64,000 nt of DNA from assembly GCF_017876755.1 (NCBI RefSeq), contig NZ_JAGIOO010000001.1, forward strand, positions 1,860,001 to 1,924,000, read 5' to 3'. The stretch is from Crossiella equi. GTDB taxonomy: Bacteria > Actinomycetota > Actinomycetes > Mycobacteriales > Pseudonocardiaceae. Shown here piece by piece: positions 26,923-35,845 of this stretch; positions within the stretch are counted from its first letter, which is position 1; the number at the start of each line of letters is the position of its first letter. The notes beneath the pieces were generated by a model. It had not been told where the DNA came from and did no database searches. It was given only the letters and a program-made list of their open reading frames with translations. The position numbers and the translations under genes were made by a program.

Positions 26923-28131
26923 CTACACCGTCGCCAGGTACCTCTCCGCGGCGTCCTCGGTGAAAAACCACTCCCCCAGATCCACCGGGTTCACAAACCC
27001 CCGCACGAAACGCGCGGCCGTGGGCGCGTGCATCCCAGCCAGCCCCAACAAGCGCTGCACGTGCGCCGGTGGCGCCGCGAGCAAGGCGTGCGAGAACTTC
27101 GTCGACCACTCCGCCCGCGCCCAGAACCGCGCGAAGGTTCCCGCCATCCAAGCCGGGTCGAAAGCCCCGTCGTGCGCGGCGATCGCCGACCGCAGCAGGG
27201 CCGCGTGATGGGCCGCGTTGTTGGCGCCCTGGCCCGCGATCGGATCGTTGAGCACCACCGCGTCGGCCAGGCCCAGCACCGCGCGGCCCGAGGGCAGGAC
27301 GCACACCGGTTCGCGGACCGTCGGGGACAGGCCTGCCGGGGCGGAGAGCCAGGAGTTCTGGTCGACCAGTTCCAGAGTGGCGAAACGTGATGCCTCCCAG
27401 GGGAAATGGGTTCGAATGAGCTCCTGGGTCAGGTGCAGGTGGGTGGTCGGGTCGGTGGCCGCGTGCCAGATGTCGGCCGGACCGCCCGGGACCGACTCCA
27501 GGAGCAGGAACCAGGCCGGGCCGTCCGCGGTCAGGGCCGGGATCGCGATCAGTTCGCCGATGCCCGGTTGGATGCTGAAGGTGACCCGGTCCGGACTGGA
27601 CACCCGGGCGCCGTGCACCGCGCACAGGCCCAGGGTGCGGGCCGCCGGGGTGGTGGCCCGCACCGGGAAGACCGTGCTCAGCCCGCCCTTGCCCGATGCC
27701 ACCACGGTCAGGTCGTGGCGGGCCGCGATCCGGTCCAGGTCCGCCTCGGTGACCGTCTCGACGCGCAGGTCGCCGCCCAGGCGGGTGAACTCGGCGAGCC
27801 AGGCCGGGAACTTCACGCGCTGGTCCACGGCCTGGGCCAGCGCGCCCAGCGGGGCCTGGAAGCCGACCGCGACCCCGCCCCGGCCGTCGCCCAACCTCAG
27901 CCTGAGGCCGTTGACGGTGGGATCCTCGTTGTGCCACAAGGACAATCCGGCGGCGTGTTCCGCCTCCAGGGCCGGGCCGAAGGAGACCGCGCTGGAGGTG
28001 AGCTTGCCGGTGCCGATCTGCTCGGGGGTCTGGGGTGAGTAGAGGGTGACGTCGTGGCCGTCCCGCCGGAGCGCGACGCCGAGCTGGAGTCCGGACTGGC
28101 CTGAACCAACGATGGCGATGCGGCGACCCAT
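26923..28131 (-). CDS. Styrene/indole monooxygenase StyA-like FAD protein
   Basis: 402 residues. N-terminal Rossmann motif RRIAIVGSGQSGLQLGVAL, then a DGHDVTLYSPQTPEQI segment characteristic of styrene monooxygenase StyA; the second flavin motif is RAVLGLADAVVLNDPIAGQGANNA. These two-component monooxygenases epoxidise styrene or indole with FADH2 supplied by a separate reductase (StyB). No reductase gene is near, so the reductant must come from elsewhere. ATG at 28131 gives the family N-terminus; the upstream 38 codons are not conserved-looking. Confidence 0.82.
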   Translation of the reverse strand: MGRRIAIVGSGQSGLQLGVALRRDGHDVTLYSPQTPEQIGTGKLTSSAVSFGPALEAEHAAGLSLWHNEDPTVNGLRLRLGDGRGGVAVGFQAPLGALAQAVDQRVKFPAWLAEFTRLGGDLRVETVTEADLDRIAARHDLTVVASGKGGLSTVFPVRATTPAARTLGLCAVHGARVSSPDRVTFSIQPGIGELIAIPALTADGPAWFLLLESVPGGPADIWHAATDPTTHLHLTQELIRTHFPWEASRFATLELVDQNSWLSAPAGLSPTVREPVCVLPSGRAVLGLADAVVLNDPIAGQGANNAAHHAALLRSAIAAHDGAFDPAWMAGTFARFWARAEWSTKFSHALLAAPPAHVQRLLGLAGMHAPTAARFVRGFVNPVDLGEWFFTEDAAERYLATV

Positions 28132-28183
28132 GGCCCACAGTGTGGGGTGATCATGCTGGGGCGCGCTTCCGCGAATCGGGGTT

Positions 28184-29473
28184 TTACCGCCCCACGGACT
28201 GCGGTTTCGCCCGATCGGCCGCATCAAGCCCACGGTCCGAGCCACGCTGGGTGACGAACAGCCGGGGAGCGGCGACCAAGATCGCGACAGCCACCAGGAC
28301 GTACGCGTTGCCCAGCACGGTCTGCAGCGGGTTCCAGCCCAGGTGCGCGTGGAAGGAGTACCACCAGTTGGTCGCCGCCCACGCGGTGAACGCCAGCACC
28401 GCCGCCAGCCCCAGGGCCAGGCGGTCGCGGGTGCGGACCCCGAGCAGCACCAGGCAGAACCCGGCCGGGACCACCCACACCCAGTGGTGCGACCAGGACA
28501 CCGGCGAGACCAGCAACCCGGCCAACGCGTTCAGCGACAGCACCCACGGCGCGCCGCCCGGCCCGCCCGCCGCGGCCCGCATCGCCCGCAGCACCACCAG
28601 GAGCACGCCGAGGCAGAGCAGCAGCCACACCACGGTCAGCGCGGTACCGGTCAGCCCCAACCGCGCCAGCAGGCCCTTGATCGACTGGTTGCCGGGGTAG
28701 CTCGGCTCGCCGATGCGGTTGGTGTCGAACAGCGTCACCGTCCAGTACTTCACCGAGTCCCGCCAGGCCAGCGCGAAGCCGAGCGCGGTGGCCCCGGCGA
28801 AGGACAGCAGCGTCGTCACGGCCGCCCGCCGGTCGCGGTCGAGGAGGAAGTACAGCAGGAACACCGCGGGGGTGAGCTTGACCGCGGCGGCGACGCCGAC
28901 CAGCAGACCGCGCGGCCACCTCGGCGACCGGGCCAGGCAGTCGAGCACGACCAGAGCCATCAGCACCAGGTTCACCTGCCCGAACCCGGCGGTACCGCGC
29001 ACCGGGTCGGTGACCAGCGCCAGCGGCAGCACGGCCAGCAGCGCCCACGGCACCCGGCCGGGTGCGCGCACGCCGTAGTGGGACAGCAGCGCCGCGAGCA
29101 CCAGCGCGGTGAGCAGCACCGTGACCGAGGTCATGACGAACCCGGCGGTGCTCCACGAGATCACGGTCAGCGGCGTGAACAGCACCGCGGCCAGCGGCGG
29201 GTAGGTGAACGGCAGCTCGACCCCGGCCTGGGTCAGCGGCAGCGGCCCGTACATGTCGCCGCCGTCCAGCCAGACCTGCGCGCCGAGCCGGTAGACGTCC
29301 ACGTCGATCGGGGTGAGGAACAGGAACGGACCGTGCTCGTTCCACCGGAAGTACAGGGTGGACAACGCGAGCAGGTTGGCGAGCACCAGCACGGCTCGCC
29401 CGAGTGGTCTACACCACAGCCACGACAGCACCGAGCGCACCGGAGCCTCCGACGTCCATTCCGGACGCAACAC
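28184..29473 (-). CDS. GT87-type polyprenol-phosphate-mannose-dependent mannosyltransferase
   Basis: 429 residues with about ten membrane helices. The first extracytoplasmic loop carries an Asp-containing motif (TPIDVDVYRLGAQVWLDGGDMYG), as in GT-C enzymes of the DUF2029 family that use polyprenyl-phosphomannose. Other family marks: PFTYPPLAAVLFTPL, GFGQVNLVLMALVVLD and NQSIKGLLARL. It probably extends lipomannan/PIM-type envelope glycans. Its start at 29473 is divergent from the response-regulator gene. Confidence 0.85.
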   Translation of the reverse strand: MLRPEWTSEAPVRSVLSWLWCRPLGRAVLVLANLLALSTLYFRWNEHGPFLFLTPIDVDVYRLGAQVWLDGGDMYGPLPLTQAGVELPFTYPPLAAVLFTPLTVISWSTAGFVMTSVTVLLTALVLAALLSHYGVRAPGRVPWALLAVLPLALVTDPVRGTAGFGQVNLVLMALVVLDCLARSPRWPRGLLVGVAAAVKLTPAVFLLYFLLDRDRRAAVTTLLSFAGATALGFALAWRDSVKYWTVTLFDTNRIGEPSYPGNQSIKGLLARLGLTGTALTVVWLLLCLGVLLVVLRAMRAAAGGPGGAPWVLSLNALAGLLVSPVSWSHHWVWVVPAGFCLVLLGVRTRDRLALGLAAVLAFTAWAATNWWYSFHAHLGWNPLQTVLGNAYVLVAVAILVAAPRLFVTQRGSDRGLDAADRAKPQSVGR

Positions 29474-29588
29474 ACGCCCGGGACCGGCGTCAGGTCTACG
29501 AGGCGGCCGTTATGGCGCCGCTAAGCGAAGTCTTTATCTCTCGCTGACGGAAGTGGTTCCGCCAGCCGGTATGAGGGGGTGACAGCGG

Positions 29589-30224
29589 GTGCGAGTGCTG
29601 CTGGCGGAGACGCACTGGCAGTCGGGCAGCAGGGCCGCGCTGGAGTTGCGGCGGCTGTCGGTCGCGGTGGACCAGTGCCTGAGCGCCGCGCAGGTGCGGG
29701 AACGCGTGGGCGTGCACGACTACGACGTCGTGGTGCTGGACCAGGAGATGCCGGGCTGGGCGGAGCTGTGCGCGCAGGCCGGGGACAGCCGGGTGCTGCT
29801 GCTGACCGGCGGGAACCTGCACGACCGGTTGCGCGGCCTTGAGCTCGGCGCGGACGACTGCCTGGCCCGCCCCTACGCCTTCGCCGAGCTGCTGGCGAGG
29901 GTGCGCGCGCTGGCCCGCCGCAGCCGCCCCGCGTTGCCGCCGGTGCTGGAACGGGCGGGGGTGGTGCTGGACCTGCCCCGGCACCGCGCGCTCCGCGACG
30001 GCACGCCACTCCTGTTGTCCCCCAAGGAGTTCGCGGTGCTGGAGGTGCTGATGCGCGCCGAGGGCTCGGTGGTCTCGCCGGAGGAGCTGCTGGAGAAGGC
30101 GTGGGACGAGCACGCCAACCCGTTCACCAACGCGGTGCGCATGGCGGTGATGACGTTGCGCCGCAAGCTCGGCACGCCCTGCCCGATCACCACGGTGCCG
30201 CGCGCGGGCTACCGCCTGGGCTGA
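29589..30224 (+). CDS. OmpR-type response regulator, atypical receiver
   Basis: 211 residues: receiver domain 1-115, winged-helix DNA-binding domain with LLSPKEFAVLEVLMRAEGSVVS and the terminal VPRAGYRLG. The phospho-acceptor Asp is present in YDVVVLDQEMPG, but two other receiver hallmarks are changed. The acidic pair near the N-terminus reads AETH (one acid only), and the conserved Lys of the KP turn is Arg (LARPYAF). No histidine kinase is adjacent. It may therefore be an orphan or phosphorylation-independent regulator. GTG start with a GAGGGGG site just upstream. Confidence 0.87.
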   Translation: MRVLLAETHWQSGSRAALELRRLSVAVDQCLSAAQVRERVGVHDYDVVVLDQEMPGWAELCAQAGDSRVLLLTGGNLHDRLRGLELGADDCLARPYAFAELLARVRALARRSRPALPPVLERAGVVLDLPRHRALRDGTPLLLSPKEFAVLEVLMRAEGSVVSPEELLEKAWDEHANPFTNAVRMAVMTLRRKLGTPCPITTVPRAGYRLG

Positions 30225-30245
30225 GGCCCGGGGAGAACCCGGGCC
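30225..30245. terminator. Hairpin terminator between response regulator and rsmB
   Basis: GGCCCGGG (30225-30232) and CCCGGGCC (30238-30245) form an 8-bp stem with a 5-base loop directly after the regulator stop, in the 33-base gap between convergent genes. No T-tract. Confidence 0.5.
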
Positions 30246-30257
30246 CCAGCAGGGGGA

Positions 30258-31685
30258 TCAGACGCGCCGCAGCAGCGCGCAGAACATCGCATCGGTGCCG
30301 TGCCGGTGCGGCCACAGCTGCACCCCGGGCCCGGCACCCAGCCGCGGCACCTCGGGGAAGTACTCGCGGGTGTCCAGCTGTTCGGCACCGGCCCGCCGCG
30401 CGACCTCGGCGACCACGCTGACGGTCTCGCGCAGGTGCGGCGAGCACACCACGTAGGCCACCACCCCGCCGGGCCGCACCAGGCGCAGCGCGGCGGTGAG
30501 CAGCTCGCGCTGCAGGCGGCCGAGGTCGGCGAGGTCGTCCGGGCGGCGCCGCCAGCGGGCCTCCGGACGGCGCCGCAGCGCGCCCAGGCCGGTGCACGGG
30601 GCGTCCACCAGCACCCGGTCGTAGCCGCCCTCGGGCAGTCCCGGGTCGCGGCCGTCGGCGACGTGCACGGTGATCGGCAGGCCGGGGGTGGCCTTGCGGA
30701 TGAGGTCGGCGCGGTGCGGGGCCTTCTCCACCGCGTCCAGGGTGCCGCCGTTCATGCTGACCAGCGAGGCCAGCATCGCGGCCTTGCCGCCGGGGCCCGC
30801 GCACAGGTCGAGCCAGGTGCCGTCCGGGCCGTCGACCGGTACGCGGGTCAGGGCCAGGGCGCACAGCTGGCTGCCCTCGTCCTGCACCGCGGCCAGGCCC
30901 TCGCGCAGCGCGTCCAGGTCGCCGGGGTCGCCGCCGCCGGGGTCCAGGTGCACGCCGTAGGGCGAGTAGGGCGCGACGTCGCCGCCGGTCATGGCGGCCA
31001 GCTCGTCCGCGCTGACCTCGCCGGGGCGGGCGACCAGGTGCACGGCCGGGCGGGCGTCGTCGGCGGCCAGCGCGTCGGCCAGCTCGGCCTTGTCCACGCC
31101 GAGGGCCTCGGTGAAGGCCTGCGCGATCCACTTGGGGTGGGCGTGCGCGAACGCCAGGTGCCCCACCGGGTCCTGGTCGGGGTCGGGGGCGAGCTCGGCG
31201 ACCCAGGACTCCTCGTCCTGCTCGGCGACGCGGCGCAGCACGGCGTTGACGAAGCCGCCCGCACCGGTGCCCAGCGCGATGCGCACCAGGTCGACGGTGG
31301 AGGCGACCGCGGCGTGCGCGGGCACCCGGGTGCGCAGCAGCTGGTAGGCGCCCAGGCGCAGTGCGTCCAGCGCGACACCGTCCACTTCGGACAGCGGGCG
31401 GTCGCTGCAGGCCTGGAGCACCGCGTCCAGCAGGCCCTGGGCGCGGCTGGTGCCGTAGGCGAGCTCGGTGGCCAGGCCCGCGTCGCGACCGGTGAGGCGG
31501 CGTTCGCGGAGCAGGCCGGGCAGCACGAGGTTGGCGTAGGCATCGCGTTCCCGGACGGCGGTGAGCGTGTCCAGGGCGGCCTTGCGCGCGGGGTCGGTCT
31601 CCGGCGGACGGCGCGGTCCCGTTCGCCGCCGCGGCGGGCCGCTGCGGTCCGAGCGGGCCTGCCTGCGGTTGGGCTGGTGGATCAT
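30258..31685 (-). CDS. rsmB: 16S rRNA (cytosine-C5) methyltransferase RsmB
   Basis: 475 residues. N-terminal NusB-like RNA-binding domain ([20 protein letters not shown] to [10 protein letters not shown]), then the Nop2/Sun-type methyltransferase: SAM motif [15 protein letters not shown], catalytic-region [21 protein letters not shown] and the nucleophile region [11 protein letters not shown]. It methylates C967 (E. coli numbering) of 16S rRNA. The ATG overlaps the fmt stop (ATGA), and the order def-fmt-rsmB is standard. Confidence 0.93.
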   Translation of the reverse strand: MIHQPNRRQARSDRSGPPRRRTGPRRPPETDPARKAALDTLTAVRERDAYANLVLPGLLRERRLTGRDAGLATELAYGTSRAQGLLDAVLQACSDRPLSEVDGVALDALRLGAYQLLRTRVPAHAAVASTVDLVRIALGTGAGGFVNAVLRRVAEQDEESWVAELAPDPDQDPVGHLAFAHAHPKWIAQAFTEALGVDKAELADALAADDARPAVHLVARPGEVSADELAAMTGGDVAPYSPYGVHLDPGGGDPGDLDALREGLAAVQDEGSQLCALALTRVPVDGPDGTWLDLCAGPGGKAAMLASLVSMNGGTLDAVEKAPHRADLIRKATPGLPITVHVADGRDPGLPEGGYDRVLVDAPCTGLGALRRRPEARWRRRPDDLADLGRLQRELLTAALRLVRPGGVVAYVVCSPHLRETVSVVAEVARRAGAEQLDTREYFPEVPRLGAGPGVQLWPHRHGTDAMFCALLRRV

Positions 31686-32605
31686 CCGAGCCGTTCTCCC
31701 TGTTCCGGCCGCACGCCCCGAGCCCAGTCGGTGGCGGCCATCCGCTTCTTGCCCTGCGCCTGCACCTCGCCGAGCGCCACCGGGGTGGTGGCGGTGCCGA
31801 CGAGCACACGCTTCTTCTCCACGGCCAGCTCGCCGGGAGGCAGGTCCCCGTCCACGGGGGTGACCGGGCCGAGCTTGAACCGCTCGCCCCGGAACTCCGC
31901 CCACGCGCCCGGTTCGGGCGTGACCGAGCGGACCAGGCGGTCCACCGCGGTCGCGGGCTGGGTGAAGTCGACCTTGGCGTCCTCGACGGTGACCTTGCCC
32001 GCGTAGGTGACGCCGTCCTCGGGCTGCTCGCGCGCGAGCAGCGTGCCGTCCTCGATGCCGTCCATGGTCGCCGCGAGCAGCCCAGCACCGGAGATGGAGA
32101 GGCGTTCGAGCAGCTCACCGGCGGTGTCGGTGGCCTTGACGGCCTCGGTGACCACGCCGAAGACCGGTCCGGCGTCCAGTGCCTTGACGATGCGGAAGGT
32201 GCTGGCGCCGGTGACCTCGTCCCCAGCCTTGACCGAGGCCTGCACGGGCGCGGCACCGCGCCAGGCGGGCAGCAGCGAGAAGTGCAGGTTGACCCAGCCG
32301 TGCGCGGGGATGTCCAGCGCGGACTGCGGCAGCAGCGCCCCGTAGGCGACCACCGGGCAGCAGTCCGGGTCGATCTCGCGCAGCCGGGCCAGGAAGTCGG
32401 GGTCCCCGGCCTTGGCGGGGGTGAGCACCTCGATGCCGTGCTCGTCGGCCAGGGCGCCCACCGGTGAGCGGTGCAGCGTGCGGCCGCGCCCGGCGGGGGC
32501 GTCCGGCCTGGTCACGACGGCGACGACCTCGTGCCGCGGCGAGTCGAGGAGGGCGCGCAGCGCGGGCAGCGCGACCTCGGGGGTTCCGGCGAAGACGAGC
32601 CTCAC
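31682..32605 (-). CDS. fmt: Methionyl-tRNA formyltransferase
   Basis: 307 residues, starting with GTG at 32605 ([19 protein letters not shown]). The formyl-transferase core is present: [35 protein letters not shown] (catalytic Asn/His region) and [19 protein letters not shown]-terminal OB-fold follows. It formylates initiator Met-tRNA. The start overlaps the def stop by four bases. Confidence 0.95.
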   Translation of the reverse strand: MRLVFAGTPEVALPALRALLDSPRHEVVAVVTRPDAPAGRGRTLHRSPVGALADEHGIEVLTPAKAGDPDFLARLREIDPDCCPVVAYGALLPQSALDIPAHGWVNLHFSLLPAWRGAAPVQASVKAGDEVTGASTFRIVKALDAGPVFGVVTEAVKATDTAGELLERLSISGAGLLAATMDGIEDGTLLAREQPEDGVTYAGKVTVEDAKVDFTQPATAVDRLVRSVTPEPGAWAEFRGERFKLGPVTPVDGDLPPGELAVEKKRVLVGTATTPVALGEVQAQGKKRMAATDWARGVRPEQGERLG

Positions 32606-33156
32606 GAACGGCCTCCGAACAGGGGGTGCGGGCTCTGCTTCAGCGTCGGCATCGCGGTGTCCTGGCCGAACCAGGCGGACTCGCGGATCTGCTTCATCGC
32701 GGCCTTGCGGGTGGTCTCGTCCAGGCGGTCCAGGAACAGCACGCCGTCGAGGTGGTCGGACTCGTGCTGGATGCAGCGGGCCAGCAGGTTGCTGCCCTCG
32801 ACCTCGACGGGTTCGCCGTGCATGTTCCAGCCCTTGGCGACCACGTGCAGGTGGCGGCGGCAGTCCCAGCGCAGGCCGGGGATGGACAGGCAGCCCTCGG
32901 GGCCGTCCTGCTCCTCCTCGCCGACGACGTCGAAGGTCGGGTTGATGAGGTGCCCGGCGAAGCCGTCGCAGTGGTAGGTGAACACGCGCAGGCCGACGCC
33001 GATCTGCGGTGCGGCCAGCCCGGCCCCGCCCTTGGTCTCCATGGTGTCCCACAGGTCCTTGACGAGGTTGCGGAGCTCCCGGTCGAAGTCGACGACCTCG
33101 GAGGCCCTCGTCCGCAACACCGGGTCACCGAATAGCCTGATCGGCTGGACTGTCAC
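32602..33156 (-). CDS. def: Peptide deformylase
   Basis: 184 residues with all three family motifs: [18 protein letters not shown] (metal Cys) and QHESDHLDG (two metal His and catalytic Glu). It removes the N-formyl group that fmt adds. The first gene of the def-fmt-rsmB unit; upstream lies the inserted sigma-factor region rather than priA. Confidence 0.95.
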   Translation of the reverse strand: MTVQPIRLFGDPVLRTRASEVVDFDRELRNLVKDLWDTMETKGGAGLAAPQIGVGLRVFTYHCDGFAGHLINPTFDVVGEEEQDGPEGCLSIPGLRWDCRRHLHVVAKGWNMHGEPVEVEGSNLLARCIQHESDHLDGVLFLDRLDETTRKAAMKQIRESAWFGQDTAMPTLKQSPHPLFGGRS

Positions 33157-33211
33157 TGTGCTCCCTTCAGCACCGCTCTGCCCGGCCGAGTCTAGAGGTT
33201 GGGATCAGTCC

Positions 33212-33237
33212 GCAACGCAAGCCGCCGACCGGTCACT
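33212..33237 (+). promoter_or_regulatory. Putative ECF-type promoter block upstream of sigma factor gene 1
   Basis: GCAAC (33212-33216), 13 bases, CGGTCACT (33230-33237). The same two elements with exactly the same spacing precede the second sigma gene (35174-35199) while the intervening bases differ. This looks like a -35/-10 pair recognised by an extracytoplasmic-function sigma factor, perhaps autoregulatory. The spacing is somewhat shorter than classical ECF promoters, so the boundaries are uncertain. Confidence 0.45.
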
Positions 33238-33277
33238 AATGGATGTGACCGCCTTCGCCGAACGGAACTGGAGGGCG

Positions 33278-33883
33278 ATGGTGCTGGCCCAACCCGTCGG
33301 GCAGCCCGAGCCGGTGCGCGGGTCCGCGCACGCCGAGGACGACCGCGCGCTGTGGCAGCGCGCGGCGGCCGACGACCGGGACGCCTTCGGTGTGCTCTTC
33401 GAGCGGCACGCCGAGGCGGTGTGGAACCACTGCTACCGGCTCACCGGGTCGTGGTCGGCGGCCGAGGACCTCACCTCGACCACGTTCCTCACCGCCTGGA
33501 AGAAGCGCACCGAGCTCACGCTGGTGCGCGACTCCGCGCTGCCCTGGCTGTACACGGTGGCGGGCAACCTGGCCCGCACCGAGTTCCGCAGCGCCAGCCG
33601 CTTCCGCAAAGCCCTGACCAGGGCCGGAGCGCACCTGCACGTGGTGCGCGACCACGCCGAGGACGTGGTGGCCGCGGTGGACGGGGACGCGCGGTTGCAG
33701 AAGGTGCTGGCCGCGGTGGACCAGCTGCCCCGCTCCGAGCGCGAGGTCGTGCAGCTGTGCCTGCTCGGCGAGGTCTCGGTGCCGGAGGCGGCGCAGGCCC
33801 TCGGGGTGGCCGAGGTGAGCGTGCGCTCCCGCATCTCCCGGGCCCGGGCCCGGCTGCGCGAGCTGGTGGAGGAGGAGCTGTGA
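33278..33883 (+). CDS. ECF RNA polymerase sigma factor (copy 1)
   Basis: 201 residues from the ATG at 33278. Region 2: FERHAEAVWNHCYRLTGSWSAAEDLTSTTFLTAWKKR. Region 4: LDQLPRSEREVVQLCLLGEVSVPEAAQALGVAEVSVRSRISRARARLREL type helix-turn-helix. I chose 33278 because GGAGGG precedes it (33270-33275) and the equivalent ATG gives the same length in copy 2; an in-frame ATG at 33239 would add 13 residues but would sit within the putative promoter. The stop overlaps the start of the membrane partner (GTGA), the usual layout for a sigma/anti-sigma pair. Confidence 0.87.
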   Translation: MVLAQPVGQPEPVRGSAHAEDDRALWQRAAADDRDAFGVLFERHAEAVWNHCYRLTGSWSAAEDLTSTTFLTAWKKRTELTLVRDSALPWLYTVAGNLARTEFRSASRFRKALTRAGAHLHVVRDHAEDVVAAVDGDARLQKVLAAVDQLPRSEREVVQLCLLGEVSVPEAAQALGVAEVSVRSRISRARARLRELVEEEL

Positions 33884-35163
33884 CCGAGCAGAAGTTCCAG
33901 CTCCCGCCCCCGAGGGAGCTGCCCGAGGACATCCGCGAGCGCATGCGCGCCTCGGTGCGGATGCGCATGGACGACCCCGGGTTCCGCCCGGAGAGCAAGG
34001 GCAGGCGCCTGCTGGCCGCCGCGGCGGCGATCGTGGTGGTCGCGGCCGGTGCGGCCGTGGTGGTGCAGTCGGCGCAGGACGACCAGAACGCGGCGAGCCC
34101 GCCGAGCGGCACCACCAGCAGCAGGCAGCTGGACCTGAACAACCCCAGCGGGGTGGACAAGTACGTCGTGGACCGCTGCTGGCAGGCCGCGATGGCCAGC
34201 CCGCACGCCACCCGCTACCCGCTGGGCCGCACGTTCTGGGCGCCGAGGTTCCAGTACAACGAGGGCGGTACCAGCACCGTCACGCTGGCCCTCGGGGACC
34301 GGACCGCGGTGTGCGAGGTCAGCAAGACCACGGTGTGGCTGTCCGAACCGCAGGCACCGATGGCCGCGACCGACCCGGTGCCGGTCCGGTCGCTGATGAC
34401 CTCGCCCTCCGGTGGCGTGTGGGTGCAGACCCGCCCGGACGTGAAGGCGGCGGGCCTGTCGGTCGACCAGCGGGCCCGCGGCGGCCAGGAGTACACCCGC
34501 GACCTGGCCGACGTGCGCGGCCACGTGTTCGGCGGCGGCCCGCGGTGGGTGCTGGACGGGGCGAAGGTCTCGGTGAGCACCGACACCGGCACCGGGACAC
34601 CGGTGCGCACCGAGCTCACCAAGCCGGTCCCGCCGCTGGTCGTCTCGGTGGACGAGCCCGCCGCCACGGCCGAGCGCACCTCGCCCGCCGGGCTGCGGGT
34701 CCAGGCCTGCGCGGACTACGCGCGCACGAAGCAGTTCGTGCCGGTGCTCTACACCGGGGAGCTGGTGCCCGGTGCCTACGGGGAGCTGCCCGGCGGGCGG
34801 GCGGTCCAGGTGGCCTCCTTCCGCGGCAACGTGCTGGCCTGCACGTTCCAGGACGGCAAACCGGTGTGGCCGGTCAAGTACAGCCAGTCGGTCGAGCCCG
34901 GGCGGCTGGGCGTGCACTTCCAGTCCCACAGCATGATCACAACCAGCTCCAGCTCCTCCCCCGACGTGCAGTACGGCACGGTCGAGGGCGGGGTGGCCCG
35001 TCTGGTGGTGCGCACGCCGGGCCGCCCGGACACCGAGGCGGTGCTGGCGGGCGGCACCTACCTGGTGCCGGCCTCCTACGGGCAGGTCGACCCGCGTTCC
35101 CGCTTCACCGGCTACGACGCGGAGGGGAAGCAGCTGTGGGAAGCGGGCTGGGACGGGACGTGA
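33880..35163 (+). CDS. Single-pass membrane protein, putative anti-sigma factor (copy 1)
   Basis: 427 residues. A short cytoplasmic segment (1-43) with PRELPEDIRERMRASVRMRMDDP, one membrane helix (44-63), and a large extracytoplasmic domain of about 360 residues that I do not recognise. GTG at 33880 overlaps the sigma stop. The position and topology fit an anti-sigma factor, but no zinc-binding HxxxCxxC anti-sigma motif is present. A paralogue follows the second sigma gene. The outer domain may sense an envelope signal. Confidence 0.7.
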   Translation: MTEQKFQLPPPRELPEDIRERMRASVRMRMDDPGFRPESKGRRLLAAAAAIVVVAAGAAVVVQSAQDDQNAASPPSGTTSSRQLDLNNPSGVDKYVVDRCWQAAMASPHATRYPLGRTFWAPRFQYNEGGTSTVTLALGDRTAVCEVSKTTVWLSEPQAPMAATDPVPVRSLMTSPSGGVWVQTRPDVKAAGLSVDQRARGGQEYTRDLADVRGHVFGGGPRWVLDGAKVSVSTDTGTGTPVRTELTKPVPPLVVSVDEPAATAERTSPAGLRVQACADYARTKQFVPVLYTGELVPGAYGELPGGRAVQVASFRGNVLACTFQDGKPVWPVKYSQSVEPGRLGVHFQSHSMITTSSSSSPDVQYGTVEGGVARLVVRTPGRPDTEAVLAGGTYLVPASYGQVDPRSRFTGYDAEGKQLWEAGWDGT

Positions 35164-35173
35164 CCCACGCCAC

Positions 35174-35199
35174 GCAACAACCGGACCGCTGCGGTCACT
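35174..35199 (+). promoter_or_regulatory. Putative ECF-type promoter block upstream of sigma factor gene 2
   Basis: GCAAC (35174-35178), 13 bases, CGGTCACT (35192-35199), matching the block at 33212-33237. The spacer sequences differ, so the two boxes look selected rather than merely left over from duplication. Confidence 0.45.
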
Positions 35200-35239
35200 G
35201 ACCGGTGTGACCACCTTCGCGGAACGGAGCTGGGGGGCG

Positions 35240-35845
35240 ATGGTGCTGGCAGGACCTGATGACCACGCCGAGCCCGGGGCCCGGTCCCTCCACCTGGAGG
35301 ACGACCGGGCCCTGTGGCAGCGGGCGGCGGCCGACGACCGCGCCGCCTTCGGCGAACTGTTCGAGCGGCACGCGGAAGCGGTGTGGAACCACGCCTACCG
35401 GCTCACCGGTTCCTGGTCCTCAGCCGAGGACCTGACCTCCACTACCTTCCTCACCGCCTGGAAGAAACGGGCCGAGCTGACCTTGGTGCGCGACTCGGCA
35501 CTGCCCTGGCTGTACACCGTGGCGGGCAACCTGGCCCGCACCGAGTTCCGCAGCGCCAGCCGCTTCCGCAAGGCACTGAGCAGGGCGGGCGCCCACCTGC
35601 ACGTGGTGCGCGACCACGCCGACGACGTCGTCGACGCGGTCGACAGCGACGCCCGCCTGCAACGGGTCCTCGCCGCGGTGGACCAGCTGCCCAGGGCCGA
35701 ACGCGAGGCCGTGCAGCTGTGCCTGCTGGGCGAGCTGTCCATCGCCGAGGCCGCCGAAGCCCTCGGCGTGGCCGAGGTCAGTGTCCGATCACGCATATCC
35801 CGTGCCCGCGGCAGACTCCGCGGCTTCCTGGAGGAGGAGCTGTGA
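35240..35845 (+). CDS. ECF RNA polymerase sigma factor (copy 2)
   Basis: 201 residues, very close paralogue of the sigma factor at 33278 (WNHAYRLTGSWSSAEDLTSTTFLTAWKKRAELTLVRDSALPW is nearly identical in both), with region 4 LPRAEREAVQLCLLGELSIAEAAEALGVAEVSVRSRISRARG. ATG at 35240 with a run of G in front; an in-frame GTG at 35207 is the alternative. It ends in a GTGA overlap with its membrane partner. The pair arose by tandem duplication of the sigma/membrane-protein unit. Confidence 0.87.
   Translation: MVLAGPDDHAEPGARSLHLEDDRALWQRAAADDRAAFGELFERHAEAVWNHAYRLTGSWSSAEDLTSTTFLTAWKKRAELTLVRDSALPWLYTVAGNLARTEFRSASRFRKALSRAGAHLHVVRDHADDVVDAVDSDARLQRVLAAVDQLPRAEREAVQLCLLGELSIAEAAEALGVAEVSVRSRISRARGRLRGFLEEEL

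Noticed and set aside
24902-28138. A 1078-codon minus-strand frame spanning the peptidase and monooxygenase genes
   Set aside because: Composition is that of a shadow frame and it crosses two well-supported genes on different strands.
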